Shown: positions 17,381-25,077 of the stretch, one piece after another | How the letters are laid out: each line of letters starts with the position of its first letter | How positions within the stretch are numbered: position 1 is the first letter of the stretch | Notes under the pieces: generated by a model | Told to the model about the DNA's origin: nothing | Databases searched by the model: none | What the model saw: only the letters and a program-made list of their open reading frames with translations | Made by a program: the position numbers and the translations under genes | NCBI GenBank assembly: GCA_035304345.1 | Contig: DATGQE010000102.1 | Coordinates: forward strand, 1 to 64,000 | Length of the DNA stretch: 64,000 bases | Source of the DNA: IDS-8 sp035304345 | GTDB lineage: Bacteria > Pseudomonadota > Gammaproteobacteria > Steroidobacterales > Woeseiaceae | Direction of reading: 5' to 3'

Positions 17381-18426
17381 AGATCGCGATCGTCGGGCTC
17401 ACCTACAGCTCGTCGTGGGGCAACGGTCACGCGACGACCTGGCGCTCGCTGGTCAAGGGTCTCGTCGCCCGCGGCCACCGCGTGGCGTTCTACGAGCGCG
17501 AGCAGCCGTGGTATGCAGCCCACCGAGACGTGCCGGAGTGCGAGCTCCTCACGTTCTACCGCGATGCCAACGAGCTGCTTTCAGCCCATGGCTCGGCGCT
17601 CGAGGCCGCGAACGTCGTCATCGTCGGCTCGTACGTGCGCGAAGCGGGCAGGATCGTGCGCGACCTTCGCCGCCGTTGCGGCCTGCTCGCGTTCTACGAC
17701 ATCGACACCCCGGTCACGCTCGCGGCCCTCGCCGAAGACCGCTGCGAGTACCTGGACCGGGACGCCCTGCCGCTCTTCGACCTCTACCTCAGCTTCTCCG
17801 GCGGCAGCGCCCTCGATGCGCTGCGCGAGCTGGGCGCCCGCCGGCCGGTGCCGCTGTACTGCTCGGTGGATCCCGACACGCACGCGCCCGTCGCCGTGCC
17901 GAACGGGGTGGACCTCGGGTATCTCGGTACGTGGTCGCGGGACCGCCAGGAGGGCGTCCGCCGCCTGCTGCTGGAACCCGCGACCCGCTGGACCGACGGC
18001 CGCTTCGTCATCGCCGGTGCGCAGTATCCCGATGCCGACGGCTGGCCGTCGAACGTCCGTCACGTCGGCCATCTCGCCCCCGGCGAGCACGCGGGCTTCT
18101 ACTGCGCCCAGCGCTTCACCCTGAACGTGACGCGCGCGCACATGCGCAGGATGGGTCATTCGCCGAGCGTGCGCCTGTTCGAGGCGGCCTGCTGTGGCAC
18201 GCCGATCATCTCGGACGACTGGCCCGGGCTCGCGGAGCTCTTCCGCGCAGGCGAGGAAATCCTGGTGGCGGACGAGACGGGCGACGTGCTCGGCTGGCTC
18301 ACGGGCATGCCGGACGACGAGCGGCAGGCGATCGGGCAGGCCGCGCGCGAGCGCGTGCTCTCCTCCCACACCGGCGCGCGGCGCGCCGCCGAGCTCGAGG
18401 CTTACCTCGACGCGGCAGGGACCTGA
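17377..18426 (+). CDS. CgeB-like glycosyltransferase, copy 3
   Basis: A 349-residue GT-B protein, the third tandem member of the group. It begins MKIAIVGLTYSSSWGNGHA and retains the DIDTPVTLA element and the donor-lobe sequence SPSVRLFEAACCGTPIISDDW with a following EEILVADETGDV. It overlaps copy 2 by 4 bp and is separated by 2 bp from the methyltransferase. Three divergent paralogues in series suggest successive additions of different sugars, but catalytic activity of each is unproven. Confidence 0.78.
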   Translation: MKIAIVGLTYSSSWGNGHATTWRSLVKGLVARGHRVAFYEREQPWYAAHRDVPECELLTFYRDANELLSAHGSALEAANVVIVGSYVREAGRIVRDLRRRCGLLAFYDIDTPVTLAALAEDRCEYLDRDALPLFDLYLSFSGGSALDALRELGARRPVPLYCSVDPDTHAPVAVPNGVDLGYLGTWSRDRQEGVRRLLLEPATRWTDGRFVIAGAQYPDADGWPSNVRHVGHLAPGEHAGFYCAQRFTLNVTRAHMRRMGHSPSVRLFEAACCGTPIISDDWPGLAELFRAGEEILVADETGDVLGWLTGMPDDERQAIGQAARERVLSSHTGARRAAELEAYLDAAGT

Positions 18427-18428
18427 GC

Positions 18429-19205
18429 ATGGAAGACGGCCGGAACGTCGTGGCGGAGGCCCGCCGGCTGGGCGAATGGTTCCACAACCTGCACCTGCCC
18501 GGCGGCATCGAGACCGCGCCCGGACATCCCCTCGGGGACTTCCCCGCGCGCAAATGGGAGCGCATTCGCCACGTGCTGCCCGACGACCTCTCCGGCTGGC
18601 GCGTGCTGGACGTGGGCTGCAACGCCGGCTTCTACAGCTTCGCCCTCGCGGCGCGCGGCGCCGACGTCGTCGGCGTCGATATCGACGATCGCTACCTCGC
18701 GCAGGCACGCTGGGCCGCGCAACGCATGCAACTCGCCAATCCCCCGCGGTTCCGCAAGCTTTCGGTCTACCGGCTCTTCGAGCTCGGGGCGCGCTTCGAC
18801 CTCGTGTGGTTCATGGGCGTCGCCTATCACTTGCGCCACCCGCTGCTCGCCCTCGACGTCGTCCGCTCCCTCGAGCCGCGGCGGCTCATGTTCCAGACGA
18901 TGACGTTCCCGGACGCGGAAGCCGCCCGCGTGCCGCGGGATGTCCCGCTCGACGAGCGCTACCGGCTGGCCCGGGCGGGCTGGCCGAAGCTGGCCTTCAT
19001 CGAGCACAGCGTCGCCGGGGACGCCACGAACTGGTGGGCCGGCAACCGGGCGTGCGCGCGCGCGATGCTGAGGAGCGCCGGCTTCGAGGTCCTCGCGTCC
19101 CCGGAGCCGGAGACGTCCTGGTGCCGCACCGCGGCGCTCGACGACGCCGTGCGGGAGGAGCTCGCCGCGGTCATCGGCGCGCCCCGTGCGTCCGCGGGAA
19201 CGTGA
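18429..19205 (+). CDS. SAM-dependent methyltransferase of the glycan cluster
   Basis: A 258-residue class I methyltransferase. The SAM-binding motif I is VLDVGCNAGFYSFALAARGA, followed by VVGVDIDDRYLAQA; WFMGVAYHLRHPLLALD and TNWWAGNRACARAMLRSAGF are recognisable family blocks. The sequence resembles the group known as TIGR04290 (Rta_06860 type), as far as I can judge by eye. It closes the cluster, 2 bp after the last glycosyltransferase, and would O- or N-methylate the assembled sugar or a precursor. Confidence 0.8.
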   Translation: MEDGRNVVAEARRLGEWFHNLHLPGGIETAPGHPLGDFPARKWERIRHVLPDDLSGWRVLDVGCNAGFYSFALAARGADVVGVDIDDRYLAQARWAAQRMQLANPPRFRKLSVYRLFELGARFDLVWFMGVAYHLRHPLLALDVVRSLEPRRLMFQTMTFPDAEAARVPRDVPLDERYRLARAGWPKLAFIEHSVAGDATNWWAGNRACARAMLRSAGFEVLASPEPETSWCRTAALDDAVREELAAVIGAPRASAGT

Positions 19206-19235
19206 GCTCCCATCCCCCTCCGTCGCCCTCGCGGT

Positions 19236-19265
19236 GTAAGCCTTACATCCGCGGGTAACGCTTAC
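19236..19265. promoter_or_regulatory. Two tandem GTAA(G/C)-N-CTTAC near-palindromes upstream of the SRPBCC gene
   Basis: GTAAGCCTTAC (19236-19246) is a perfect inverted repeat around a central base and GTAACGCTTAC (19255-19265) is a close copy, with centres 19 bp apart, roughly two helical turns. They lie about 125 bp before the GTG at 19390. This looks like a tandem operator, but no regulator is assigned. Confidence 0.35.
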
Positions 19266-19389
19266 CGCGAATCCGTGCGCGGGCGGAAGCTCGCGCGGAA
19301 ACGCCGCGCGCGCCGCGGGACGTGTCCGCGGCACGGAACTTGAATGCCCGCTGCCCCCGAAGCCACGAGTGCGCCCAAGGAGAATCGCA

Positions 19390-19860
19390 GTGGAAAGGAT
19401 CGAGAAATCCGTCGACGTCAATTGCCCGATCGACGTCGTCTACAACCAGTGGACCCAGTTCGAGGACATGCCGAAGTTCATGGCCGGCGTCAAGGAAGTC
19501 CGGCAGATCGACGACACCCACGTGCACTGGCGTGCGGAGATCTGGGGCAAGGAAAAGGAGTGGGACTCCGAGATCGTCGAGCAGGTGCCCGATCAGCGCA
19601 TCGCCTGGCGCAGCGTCTCCGGAGATGCCCCGAGTGCCGGCGAGGTCCGGTTCGAGCCCTTGTCCGAAGAGAGCACGCGCGTGCGCCTCTCGATGGAATA
19701 CGAGCCGCAGGGCGCCATGGAGAACATCGGCGATGCGCTGGGCGCCATGGAAGCGCGCGTCCAGAGCACGGTGGAGGACTTCAAGCAGTTCATCGAAAGC
19801 CGCGGCCAGGAGACCGGTGCGTGGCGCGGCGAGGTGCACGGCGGGCAGAAAATGCCCTGA
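19390..19860 (+). CDS. SRPBCC/polyketide-cyclase-like protein
   Basis: A 156-residue helix-grip (START/SRPBCC) protein with no signal peptide. It begins VERIEKSVDVNCPIDVVYNQ and contains WTQFEDMPKFMAGVKEV, the usual first helix and strand of the ligand-binding cavity. Related proteins are called cyclase/dehydrase or membrane-proximal stress proteins, but the ligand is unknown. I chose the GTG at 19390 because AAGGAG lies 7 nt upstream. The gene is separated from the glycan cluster by 184 bp and is convergent with the UdgX-like gene 36 bp away. Confidence 0.8.
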   Translation: MERIEKSVDVNCPIDVVYNQWTQFEDMPKFMAGVKEVRQIDDTHVHWRAEIWGKEKEWDSEIVEQVPDQRIAWRSVSGDAPSAGEVRFEPLSEESTRVRLSMEYEPQGAMENIGDALGAMEARVQSTVEDFKQFIESRGQETGAWRGEVHGGQKMP

Positions 19861-19896
19861 CCGGACCGAAGATTCGAGGCTCCCGTCGTCACGCCC

Positions 19897-20538
19897 TCAG
19901 CGGAGGACCTTCGCGACCGCGCGCAGGTCGCCGACCAGGGTGGCCATCAGTGCCGCGCGCCGGGCGGAATCGGGGGCGCGCAGCACCGCCGACGGGTGTT
20001 GCGTCGCCGTCACGAACGGGGCGAGCGGGGACGCGACGAACCGTCCGTGCTCGCGGCTCACGCGGAAGGCGCGGCCGAGCAGCGCCTGCGCCGCGGTAGC
20101 CCCCAGGCAGACCAGCACCCGCGGCTGCACCACCTCGAGCTCGGCATCGAACCACGGCCGGCAGGCGGCGACCTGCGCGGCGCTCGGCTTCTTGTGCAGC
20201 CGGCGCTTGCCGCGCGGCTCCCAGCGGAAGTGTTTCACGACGTTCGTGACGTAGGCGTCGCGCCGGTCGATCTCCGCCTCGTCCAGTGCCTCGTCCAGCA
20301 CGCGTCCCGCCGGCCCGACGAACGGCCGGCCTTCGCGATCCTCGTCGTTGCCGGGCATCTCGCCGACGAGCATCAGGCGCGCGCGCTTCAGGCCCTCGCC
20401 GAACACCGCCTGCGTGGCGTTCTGCCACAGGTCGCAGCCGCGGCAGCCCTGCGCCGCCGCGGCGAGCGATCGCAGAGTGATGCGCGCGGGGAGGAAATCC
20501 GCGGCGCTCGCGCCCGACGGGCTTTGCCGGCTCACCAT
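19897..20538 (-). CDS. UdgX-type uracil-DNA glycosylase family protein
   Basis: A 213-residue family 4-like uracil-DNA glycosylase. Motif A reads GEMPGNDEDREGRPFVGPAG and motif B QHPSAVLRA. Between them is KRRLHKKP, the R-loop insertion that defines UdgX, where the histidine becomes covalently joined to the abasic sugar after uracil removal. CRGCDLW and CRPWF supply cysteines of the expected 4Fe-4S cluster. The ATG at 20538 (MVSRQSPSG) is preferred; the open frame continues upstream but has unrelated sequence. The product should bind uracil-containing DNA tightly, a possible repair or signalling role. Confidence 0.85.
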   Translation of the reverse strand: MVSRQSPSGASAADFLPARITLRSLAAAAQGCRGCDLWQNATQAVFGEGLKRARLMLVGEMPGNDEDREGRPFVGPAGRVLDEALDEAEIDRRDAYVTNVVKHFRWEPRGKRRLHKKPSAAQVAACRPWFDAELEVVQPRVLVCLGATAAQALLGRAFRVSREHGRFVASPLAPFVTATQHPSAVLRAPDSARRAALMATLVGDLRAVAKVLR

Positions 20539-20619
20539 GCAACGAGCATAGTGACGATCGCGGCCACCGGCGAATGCAGCGCCCCGCGGGACGCTGCGCG
20601 CCTTGGCACCGGACGCCGT

Positions 20620-20625
20620 TATACT
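20620..20625 (+). promoter_or_regulatory. -10 element (TATACT) before the SDR-gnd-zwf-pgl operon
   Basis: TATACT matches five of six consensus bases; the -35 at standard spacing is poor. It supports a translation start downstream of about 20632, i.e. the TTG at 20705 rather than an ATG at 20603. Confidence 0.35.
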
Positions 20626-20704
20626 GGGCGCTCGAAGCAGGCCGCAGGAGCGGCGCTCGTCGATTCGCTCGGGGATCGGCTCGAGCGTCCGCTCGGAGAT
20701 TCGC

Positions 20705-21496
20705 TTGGAGGTTCCGGAGGCACCCACCCACGCGCGATTGCTCGACCTTACGGGCAGGGTCGCCCTCGTGACCGGCGCGAGCCAGGGAATCGGTGCCGCG
20801 ATCGCCCGGCGCTTCGCGGAGGCCGGGGCCGGCGTCGCGCTGCACTATCGCGACCGCGAGGACGCGGCGCACGAGGTCGTGCGCGACATCGAAGCTCGCG
20901 GTGCCACCGCCTCGGCGTTTCGCGCGGAGCTCGCGGACGGCGATGCCGCCGCCAGGCTCACCGCGGAGGTGGTCGCGCGCTTCGGCCGCCTCGACATCCT
21001 GGTCAACAACGCCGGCAGCTTCCCCACCCGGGACCTGCTGGAGATCGGCGACGACGACTGGCGGGAAATGTTCCGCTCCAATGTCGAGACGGCGTTTTTC
21101 TGCCTGCGCGCGGCGGCCCGGACGATGATGGACGCAGGGGGCGGCGCCATCGTGAACGTCGCGTCGATCGCGGCGCTCGTACCCGGTCCGGCGCATGCGC
21201 ATTACAACAGTGCGAAGGCCGCCATCGTCGCGCTCACGCGATCGGCAGCACAGGAGCTCGGCCGCTATAATGTTCGCGTCAACGCGGTCTCGCCCGGGCT
21301 CGTCGCCCGGCCGGGAATCGAAAGCCAGTGGCCGGAAGGCGTGGCCCGCTGGCGCGCCAGGGCGCCGTTGGGCCGGCTGGGTGAGCCGGCGGACGTCGCC
21401 GATGCCTGCCTGTTCCTCGCGTCCCCGGCCGCGCGCTGGATCACCGGGCACAACCTCGTCGTGGACGGCGGCATGATGTCGTCGCCTGCCTACTGA
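20705..21496 (+). CDS. Short-chain dehydrogenase/reductase (FabG-like)
   Basis: A classical SDR of about 263 residues. TGASQGIGAAIARRFAEAG is the cofactor loop, NNAGSF the structural motif, and YNSAK the catalytic tyrosine-lysine pair; a C-terminal GHNLVVDGGMMS is typical of FabG/glucose-dehydrogenase-like members. I place the start at the TTG at 20705, preceded by GGAG at good spacing; the first part upstream is arginine-rich and precedes the putative promoter. It sits 16 bp before gnd, so it may be a sugar or gluconate dehydrogenase feeding the same pathway, but a general 3-ketoacyl reductase role is not excluded. Confidence 0.75.
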   Translation: MEVPEAPTHARLLDLTGRVALVTGASQGIGAAIARRFAEAGAGVALHYRDREDAAHEVVRDIEARGATASAFRAELADGDAAARLTAEVVARFGRLDILVNNAGSFPTRDLLEIGDDDWREMFRSNVETAFFCLRAAARTMMDAGGGAIVNVASIAALVPGPAHAHYNSAKAAIVALTRSAAQELGRYNVRVNAVSPGLVARPGIESQWPEGVARWRARAPLGRLGEPADVADACLFLASPAARWITGHNLVVDGGMMSSPAY

Positions 21497-21512
21497 CTCC
21501 GGGAGTTCGAAG

Positions 21513-22508
21513 ATGCGCCTCGGAATGATCGGCCTCGGGCGAATGGGCGCGGCCATGGTCGAGCGACTGCTCGCCGGCGGTCACGAATGCGTCGCCTGGG
21601 ACCCGAAAGAAGCGAGCGTCGCGCGCATCGTCGAGCGCGGTGCGGTCGGCGCCGCGAGCATCGACGACCTCGTTGCAACCCTCACGCCCCCGAGGATCGT
21701 GTGGCTCATGGTCCCGGCCGGCGCGGTGGGCGAGGTCGTCGACGCGCTGCGGACGCAACTCTCCGCCGGCGACATCGTGGTGGACGGCGGCAACTCCTGG
21801 TACCGCGATTCGATTGCCCGCGCCGGCGCGCTGTTCGAGGACGGCATCCACTTCCTGGACGTCGGCGTGAGCGGCGGCGTGTGGGGCCTGGAACAGGGCT
21901 ACTGCCTGATGATCGGCGGCGACCGCGCCGTCGCCGCGCGGCTCGCCCCGTTGTTCGCCACCCTCGCGCCGGCCGGGGAAGCGGCCGACGAATCGCCCTC
22001 GATCTCGGCGCCGGAGAGCGGCTTTCTCTACTGCGGCCCGAGCGGCGCCGGCCATTTCGTGAAAATGGTGCACAACGGTATCGAGTACGGCCTCATGGCC
22101 GCGTACGCGGAGGGGTTCAACCTGCTCCGGCACGCCGACGCCGGCCTGGCGGACGCGGCCAGGGAGGCCGGGACCGAGCCGGTCGCGGACCCGCGCGCCC
22201 TGCAGTACGAGCTCGACCTGCCGGCGATCGCGGAGCTGTGGCGCCACGGCAGCGTCGTCCGTTCATGGCTGCTCGACCTCACGGCGGAAGCCCTCAAGCG
22301 GGACCCGCGCCTGTCGGACCTGCGCGGCCGGGTGTCGGATTCCGGCGAGGGACGCTGGACGCTGCAGACGGCCATCGACGCGGCGGTGCCGATGCCCGTG
22401 CTGTCCGCCGCGCTGTTCGCGCGCTTCACCTCGCGCGAGAGAGACGACTACGCGAACCGCATCCTGTCCGCCATGCGCCGCCAGTTCGGGGGGCACGAGG
22501 AACGATGA
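21513..22508 (+). CDS. gnd: 6-phosphogluconate dehydrogenase, short decarboxylating form
   Basis: The enzyme oxidatively decarboxylates 6-phosphogluconate to ribulose 5-phosphate. GLGRMGAAMVERLLAGGH binds the cofactor, DGGNSWYRDS and DVGVSGGVWGLEQGY are substrate motifs, and GHFVKMVHNGIEYG holds the catalytic lysine. At 331 residues it belongs to the short tetrameric class, often NAD-preferring, rather than the 470-residue NADP enzyme of enteric bacteria; the cofactor preference is inference. GGGAG lies before the ATG. The stop overlaps zwf by 4 bp. Confidence 0.9.
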   Translation: MRLGMIGLGRMGAAMVERLLAGGHECVAWDPKEASVARIVERGAVGAASIDDLVATLTPPRIVWLMVPAGAVGEVVDALRTQLSAGDIVVDGGNSWYRDSIARAGALFEDGIHFLDVGVSGGVWGLEQGYCLMIGGDRAVAARLAPLFATLAPAGEAADESPSISAPESGFLYCGPSGAGHFVKMVHNGIEYGLMAAYAEGFNLLRHADAGLADAAREAGTEPVADPRALQYELDLPAIAELWRHGSVVRSWLLDLTAEALKRDPRLSDLRGRVSDSGEGRWTLQTAIDAAVPMPVLSAALFARFTSRERDDYANRILSAMRRQFGGHEER

Positions 22509-23884
22509 GCGTCCAGTCCGACACCCTCGTGCTGTTCGGCGCGACGGGCGACCTCGCCTTCAAGGAGATATTCCCCGCGCTCCAGGCGCTGGTCCGCAAG
22601 GGCCGGCTGACGATCCCGGTGATCGGCGTCGCGCGGGGCGGCAGGACGCTGGACGACCTCAGGCAGCGCGTGACGGAAAGCATCGCGCAGAACGGCCGGC
22701 CGGACGACGAGGCGTCGACGCGCAAGCTGCTCGAGTTGCTGGGCTACGTCGACGGCGATTACGAGGACCCGCGAACGTTCGAGCAGCTCAACGAGGCCAT
22801 CGGCGAGTCGCAGGCGCCGCTCTACTACCTCGCCATCCCGCCGGACATGTTCGGCAACGTCGTCCGGCACCTCGATGCGGCCGGTTGCGTCCGGCCGAAC
22901 GCGCAGGTCGTCGTCGAGAAGCCGTTCGGCCGCGACCTCGAATCGGCGCGTGCATTGAGCGATACGCTGCACGACGTGTTCGACGAGTCCGCGATCTTCC
23001 GCATCGACCACTATCTCGGCAAGGAGCCGGTGCAGAACCTGCTGTACTTCCGCTTCGCGAACTCGTTCCTGGAGCCCATCTGGAACCGGCACTACGTCTC
23101 GAGCGTGCAGGTCACGATGGCCGAGGAGTTCGGCGTCGGCACGCGCGGCGCGTTCTACGACAGTGTCGGAGCCATCCGGGACGTCGTGCAGAATCACCTG
23201 CTGCAGGTCATTGCCCACGTGGCGATGGAACGGCCCGAGAACATGTCGGGAGACGCGGTACGCGACGCCAAGGCGAAGGTCCTGTCCCAGGTGGAGCCGT
23301 TGCATCCCGAGAACGTGGTGCGCGGGCAGTACGCCGGTTATCGCGAGGCGCGCGGCGTCGCCCCCGATTCCAACGTCGAGACCTTCGCCGCCCTGAAGCT
23401 CGAGATCGACTCCGATCGCTGGCGCGGCGTGCCGTTTTTGATCCGCACCGGCAAGAAGCTTGCGGCGACCTTGACCGAGGTGGTCGTCGAGCTGAAACGC
23501 GCACCCGCCGTGCAGAGCGAGCGGGAAACCTGCGCGCCGAACTACTTCCGCTTCCGCATCGGCCCGAAGCGCGTCGCCATCGCGCTCGGTGCGCTGTCGA
23601 AGAAGCCGGGCAGCGAGATGGTCGGCGAGAACGTCGAGCTCCTGGTGCGCGACGACACGCGCGACCACATGAGCGCCTACGAAAGGCTGATCGGCGATGC
23701 CATCCGCGGCGACCACACGCTGTTCGCGCGGGAGGATACCGTGGCTCACTCCTGGACCGTGGTCGAGCCCGTGCTCGACCTGCCGGACCCGGTGATCGTG
23801 TACCCGCCGGGAGGCTGGGGCCCGCCGGAAGCCGACCGGCTCGCCGAGCCGAGCGGCGGCTGGCTGTTCCCGCGCTGCGAATGA
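22505..23884 (+). CDS. zwf: Glucose-6-phosphate 1-dehydrogenase
   Basis: The enzyme oxidises glucose 6-phosphate to 6-phosphogluconolactone, entering the oxidative pentose phosphate or Entner-Doudoroff route. The N-terminal GATGDLAFKEIFPAL is the dinucleotide motif and RIDHYLGKEPVQN is the invariant active-site peptide with catalytic histidine. EKPFGRDL is also present. The 459-residue length is slightly short of the common 490. The start is ATGA-coupled to gnd and the stop is ATGA-coupled to pgl. Confidence 0.95.
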   Translation: MSVQSDTLVLFGATGDLAFKEIFPALQALVRKGRLTIPVIGVARGGRTLDDLRQRVTESIAQNGRPDDEASTRKLLELLGYVDGDYEDPRTFEQLNEAIGESQAPLYYLAIPPDMFGNVVRHLDAAGCVRPNAQVVVEKPFGRDLESARALSDTLHDVFDESAIFRIDHYLGKEPVQNLLYFRFANSFLEPIWNRHYVSSVQVTMAEEFGVGTRGAFYDSVGAIRDVVQNHLLQVIAHVAMERPENMSGDAVRDAKAKVLSQVEPLHPENVVRGQYAGYREARGVAPDSNVETFAALKLEIDSDRWRGVPFLIRTGKKLAATLTEVVVELKRAPAVQSERETCAPNYFRFRIGPKRVAIALGALSKKPGSEMVGENVELLVRDDTRDHMSAYERLIGDAIRGDHTLFAREDTVAHSWTVVEPVLDLPDPVIVYPPGGWGPPEADRLAEPSGGWLFPRCE

Positions 23885-24573
23885 AGATCCACATCGAGCC
23901 CGATGCCGACCGCCTCGCGCTCGAATGCGCCGCCTGGATCGGCGGGCAGGTCCGCCGCGGGCTGGCGGAGCGCGATTCCTTTTCCCTCGCGCTGAGCGGC
24001 GGCCGCGGGCCGCTGCGGATGTTCGAGGCGCTCGCGCGCGAGCGCGTTCCGTGGGAGCGGGTGCACCTGTTCCAGGTCGACGAGCGGGTCGCGCCCGCGG
24101 ACTCCCCTGCCCGCAACTTCCACGCCATCCGCACGCTGCTCGTCGATCGCGTCGCGATTCCCGCCGAGAACGTGCACCCCATGCCGGTCGAGCACGACGA
24201 CCTCGAGGCCGCGGCCCGGCGCTACGCCGACACGCTGGAGCAGGTTCTCGGCGAGGAGCGGACGCTGGACCTCGTGCACCTCGGCCTCGGCGAGGACGGG
24301 CACACGGCGTCGCTGTTCCCCGGTGACCCGGCGGGCGAATCGGGCGAGCCCGTCATCGTCTCCCGCGAGGAGGCGGGTTACCGGCGGCTGTCGCTCAACT
24401 ACCCGCTTCTCTCCGGCGCGCGGCAACGCGTCTGGTTCGTGACCGGCGCCGCCAAGAGCGAGGTGCTGGTCCGCGCGATGGACGGCGACGTCGCCATCCC
24501 GGCGGGCCGCGTCCGGCGCGAGGACACGTGGTTCTTCGCGGACCAGGCGGCCGCCGCGATGCTGGAAGACTGA
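23881..24573 (+). CDS. pgl: 6-phosphogluconolactonase
   Basis: A DevB/SOL-type lactonase of 230 residues that hydrolyses 6-phosphogluconolactone to 6-phosphogluconate. FSLALSGGRGPLRMFEAL, VDERVAPADSPARNFH and LGLGEDGHTASLFPG are family motifs. It completes an operon in which the three enzymes of the oxidative branch are encoded end to end, though in the order gnd-zwf-pgl rather than pathway order. It is convergent with the VOC gene, 104 bp away; that gap contains a short GC-rich inverted repeat (CTGCCGCCGGCAG) but no clear terminator. Confidence 0.93.
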   Translation: MKIHIEPDADRLALECAAWIGGQVRRGLAERDSFSLALSGGRGPLRMFEALARERVPWERVHLFQVDERVAPADSPARNFHAIRTLLVDRVAIPAENVHPMPVEHDDLEAAARRYADTLEQVLGEERTLDLVHLGLGEDGHTASLFPGDPAGESGEPVIVSREEAGYRRLSLNYPLLSGARQRVWFVTGAAKSEVLVRAMDGDVAIPAGRVRREDTWFFADQAAAAMLED

Positions 24574-24677
24574 CCCGGCCAAGAGCGCGACCGGTCCGCA
24601 TCTGCTCGCACCCGTCCTTCGACCTGGGCAGCTACTGCCGCCGGCAGCGAAGCGGCGTGGGCATTTCGGCGCGGTGC

Positions 24678-25061
24678 TCAGGACAGCGCGCTGATCATCA
24701 CGTAATAGCCGTCCGGATCCCGCAGCGCGAACTCGCGGGTTCCCGTGTTGGGGTTCACCTCGGGCTCCTCCTCGAGGCGCGGGACGAGGGCCCGGGCCCG
24801 GGCAAGCGCTGCGTCGAAATCGTCCACGCGAAAGAACAGGATCAGCCCGTTGCCGGGCGTGGCCGGCTCAGGACTGGTCAGCGTCGGATGCTCGTGCGCT
24901 CCCCATTCATGCAGGGAGAGCAGGACCGTGCCGTCCGTATCGACGATCTGCCCGAAGTAGTCGTGGGCGGGAGCCGTCGGCGGCTGGCCGAGGAGCGACT
25001 GGTACCAGGCGAAGCTCTTCGCGACGTCCGCGACGCCGATGATCGTCCACAGGCGTTTCAT
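24678..25061 (-). CDS. VOC/glyoxalase-superfamily protein
   Basis: A 127-residue protein with the paired beta-alpha-beta-beta-beta modules of the vicinal-oxygen-chelate fold. It begins MKRLWTIIGVADVAKSFAWYQSLLG and ends with TREFALRDPDGYYVMISALS, the usual final module. Similar proteins include bleomycin-resistance-like and glyoxalase-like members, but the metal ligands are not complete enough to assign an activity. It follows proA by 16 bp on the same strand and is probably cotranscribed. Confidence 0.75.
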   Translation of the reverse strand: MKRLWTIIGVADVAKSFAWYQSLLGQPPTAPAHDYFGQIVDTDGTVLLSLHEWGAHEHPTLTSPEPATPGNGLILFFRVDDFDAALARARALVPRLEEEPEVNPNTGTREFALRDPDGYYVMISALS

Positions 25062-25077
25062 GCGTCATCCTGCAGTG

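Noticed and set aside
20662..20707. Partly repeated GATTCGCT(C/T)GG(G/A)G before the SDR gene
   Set aside because: Imperfect and within GC-rich, low-complexity leader sequence; no clear operator geometry.
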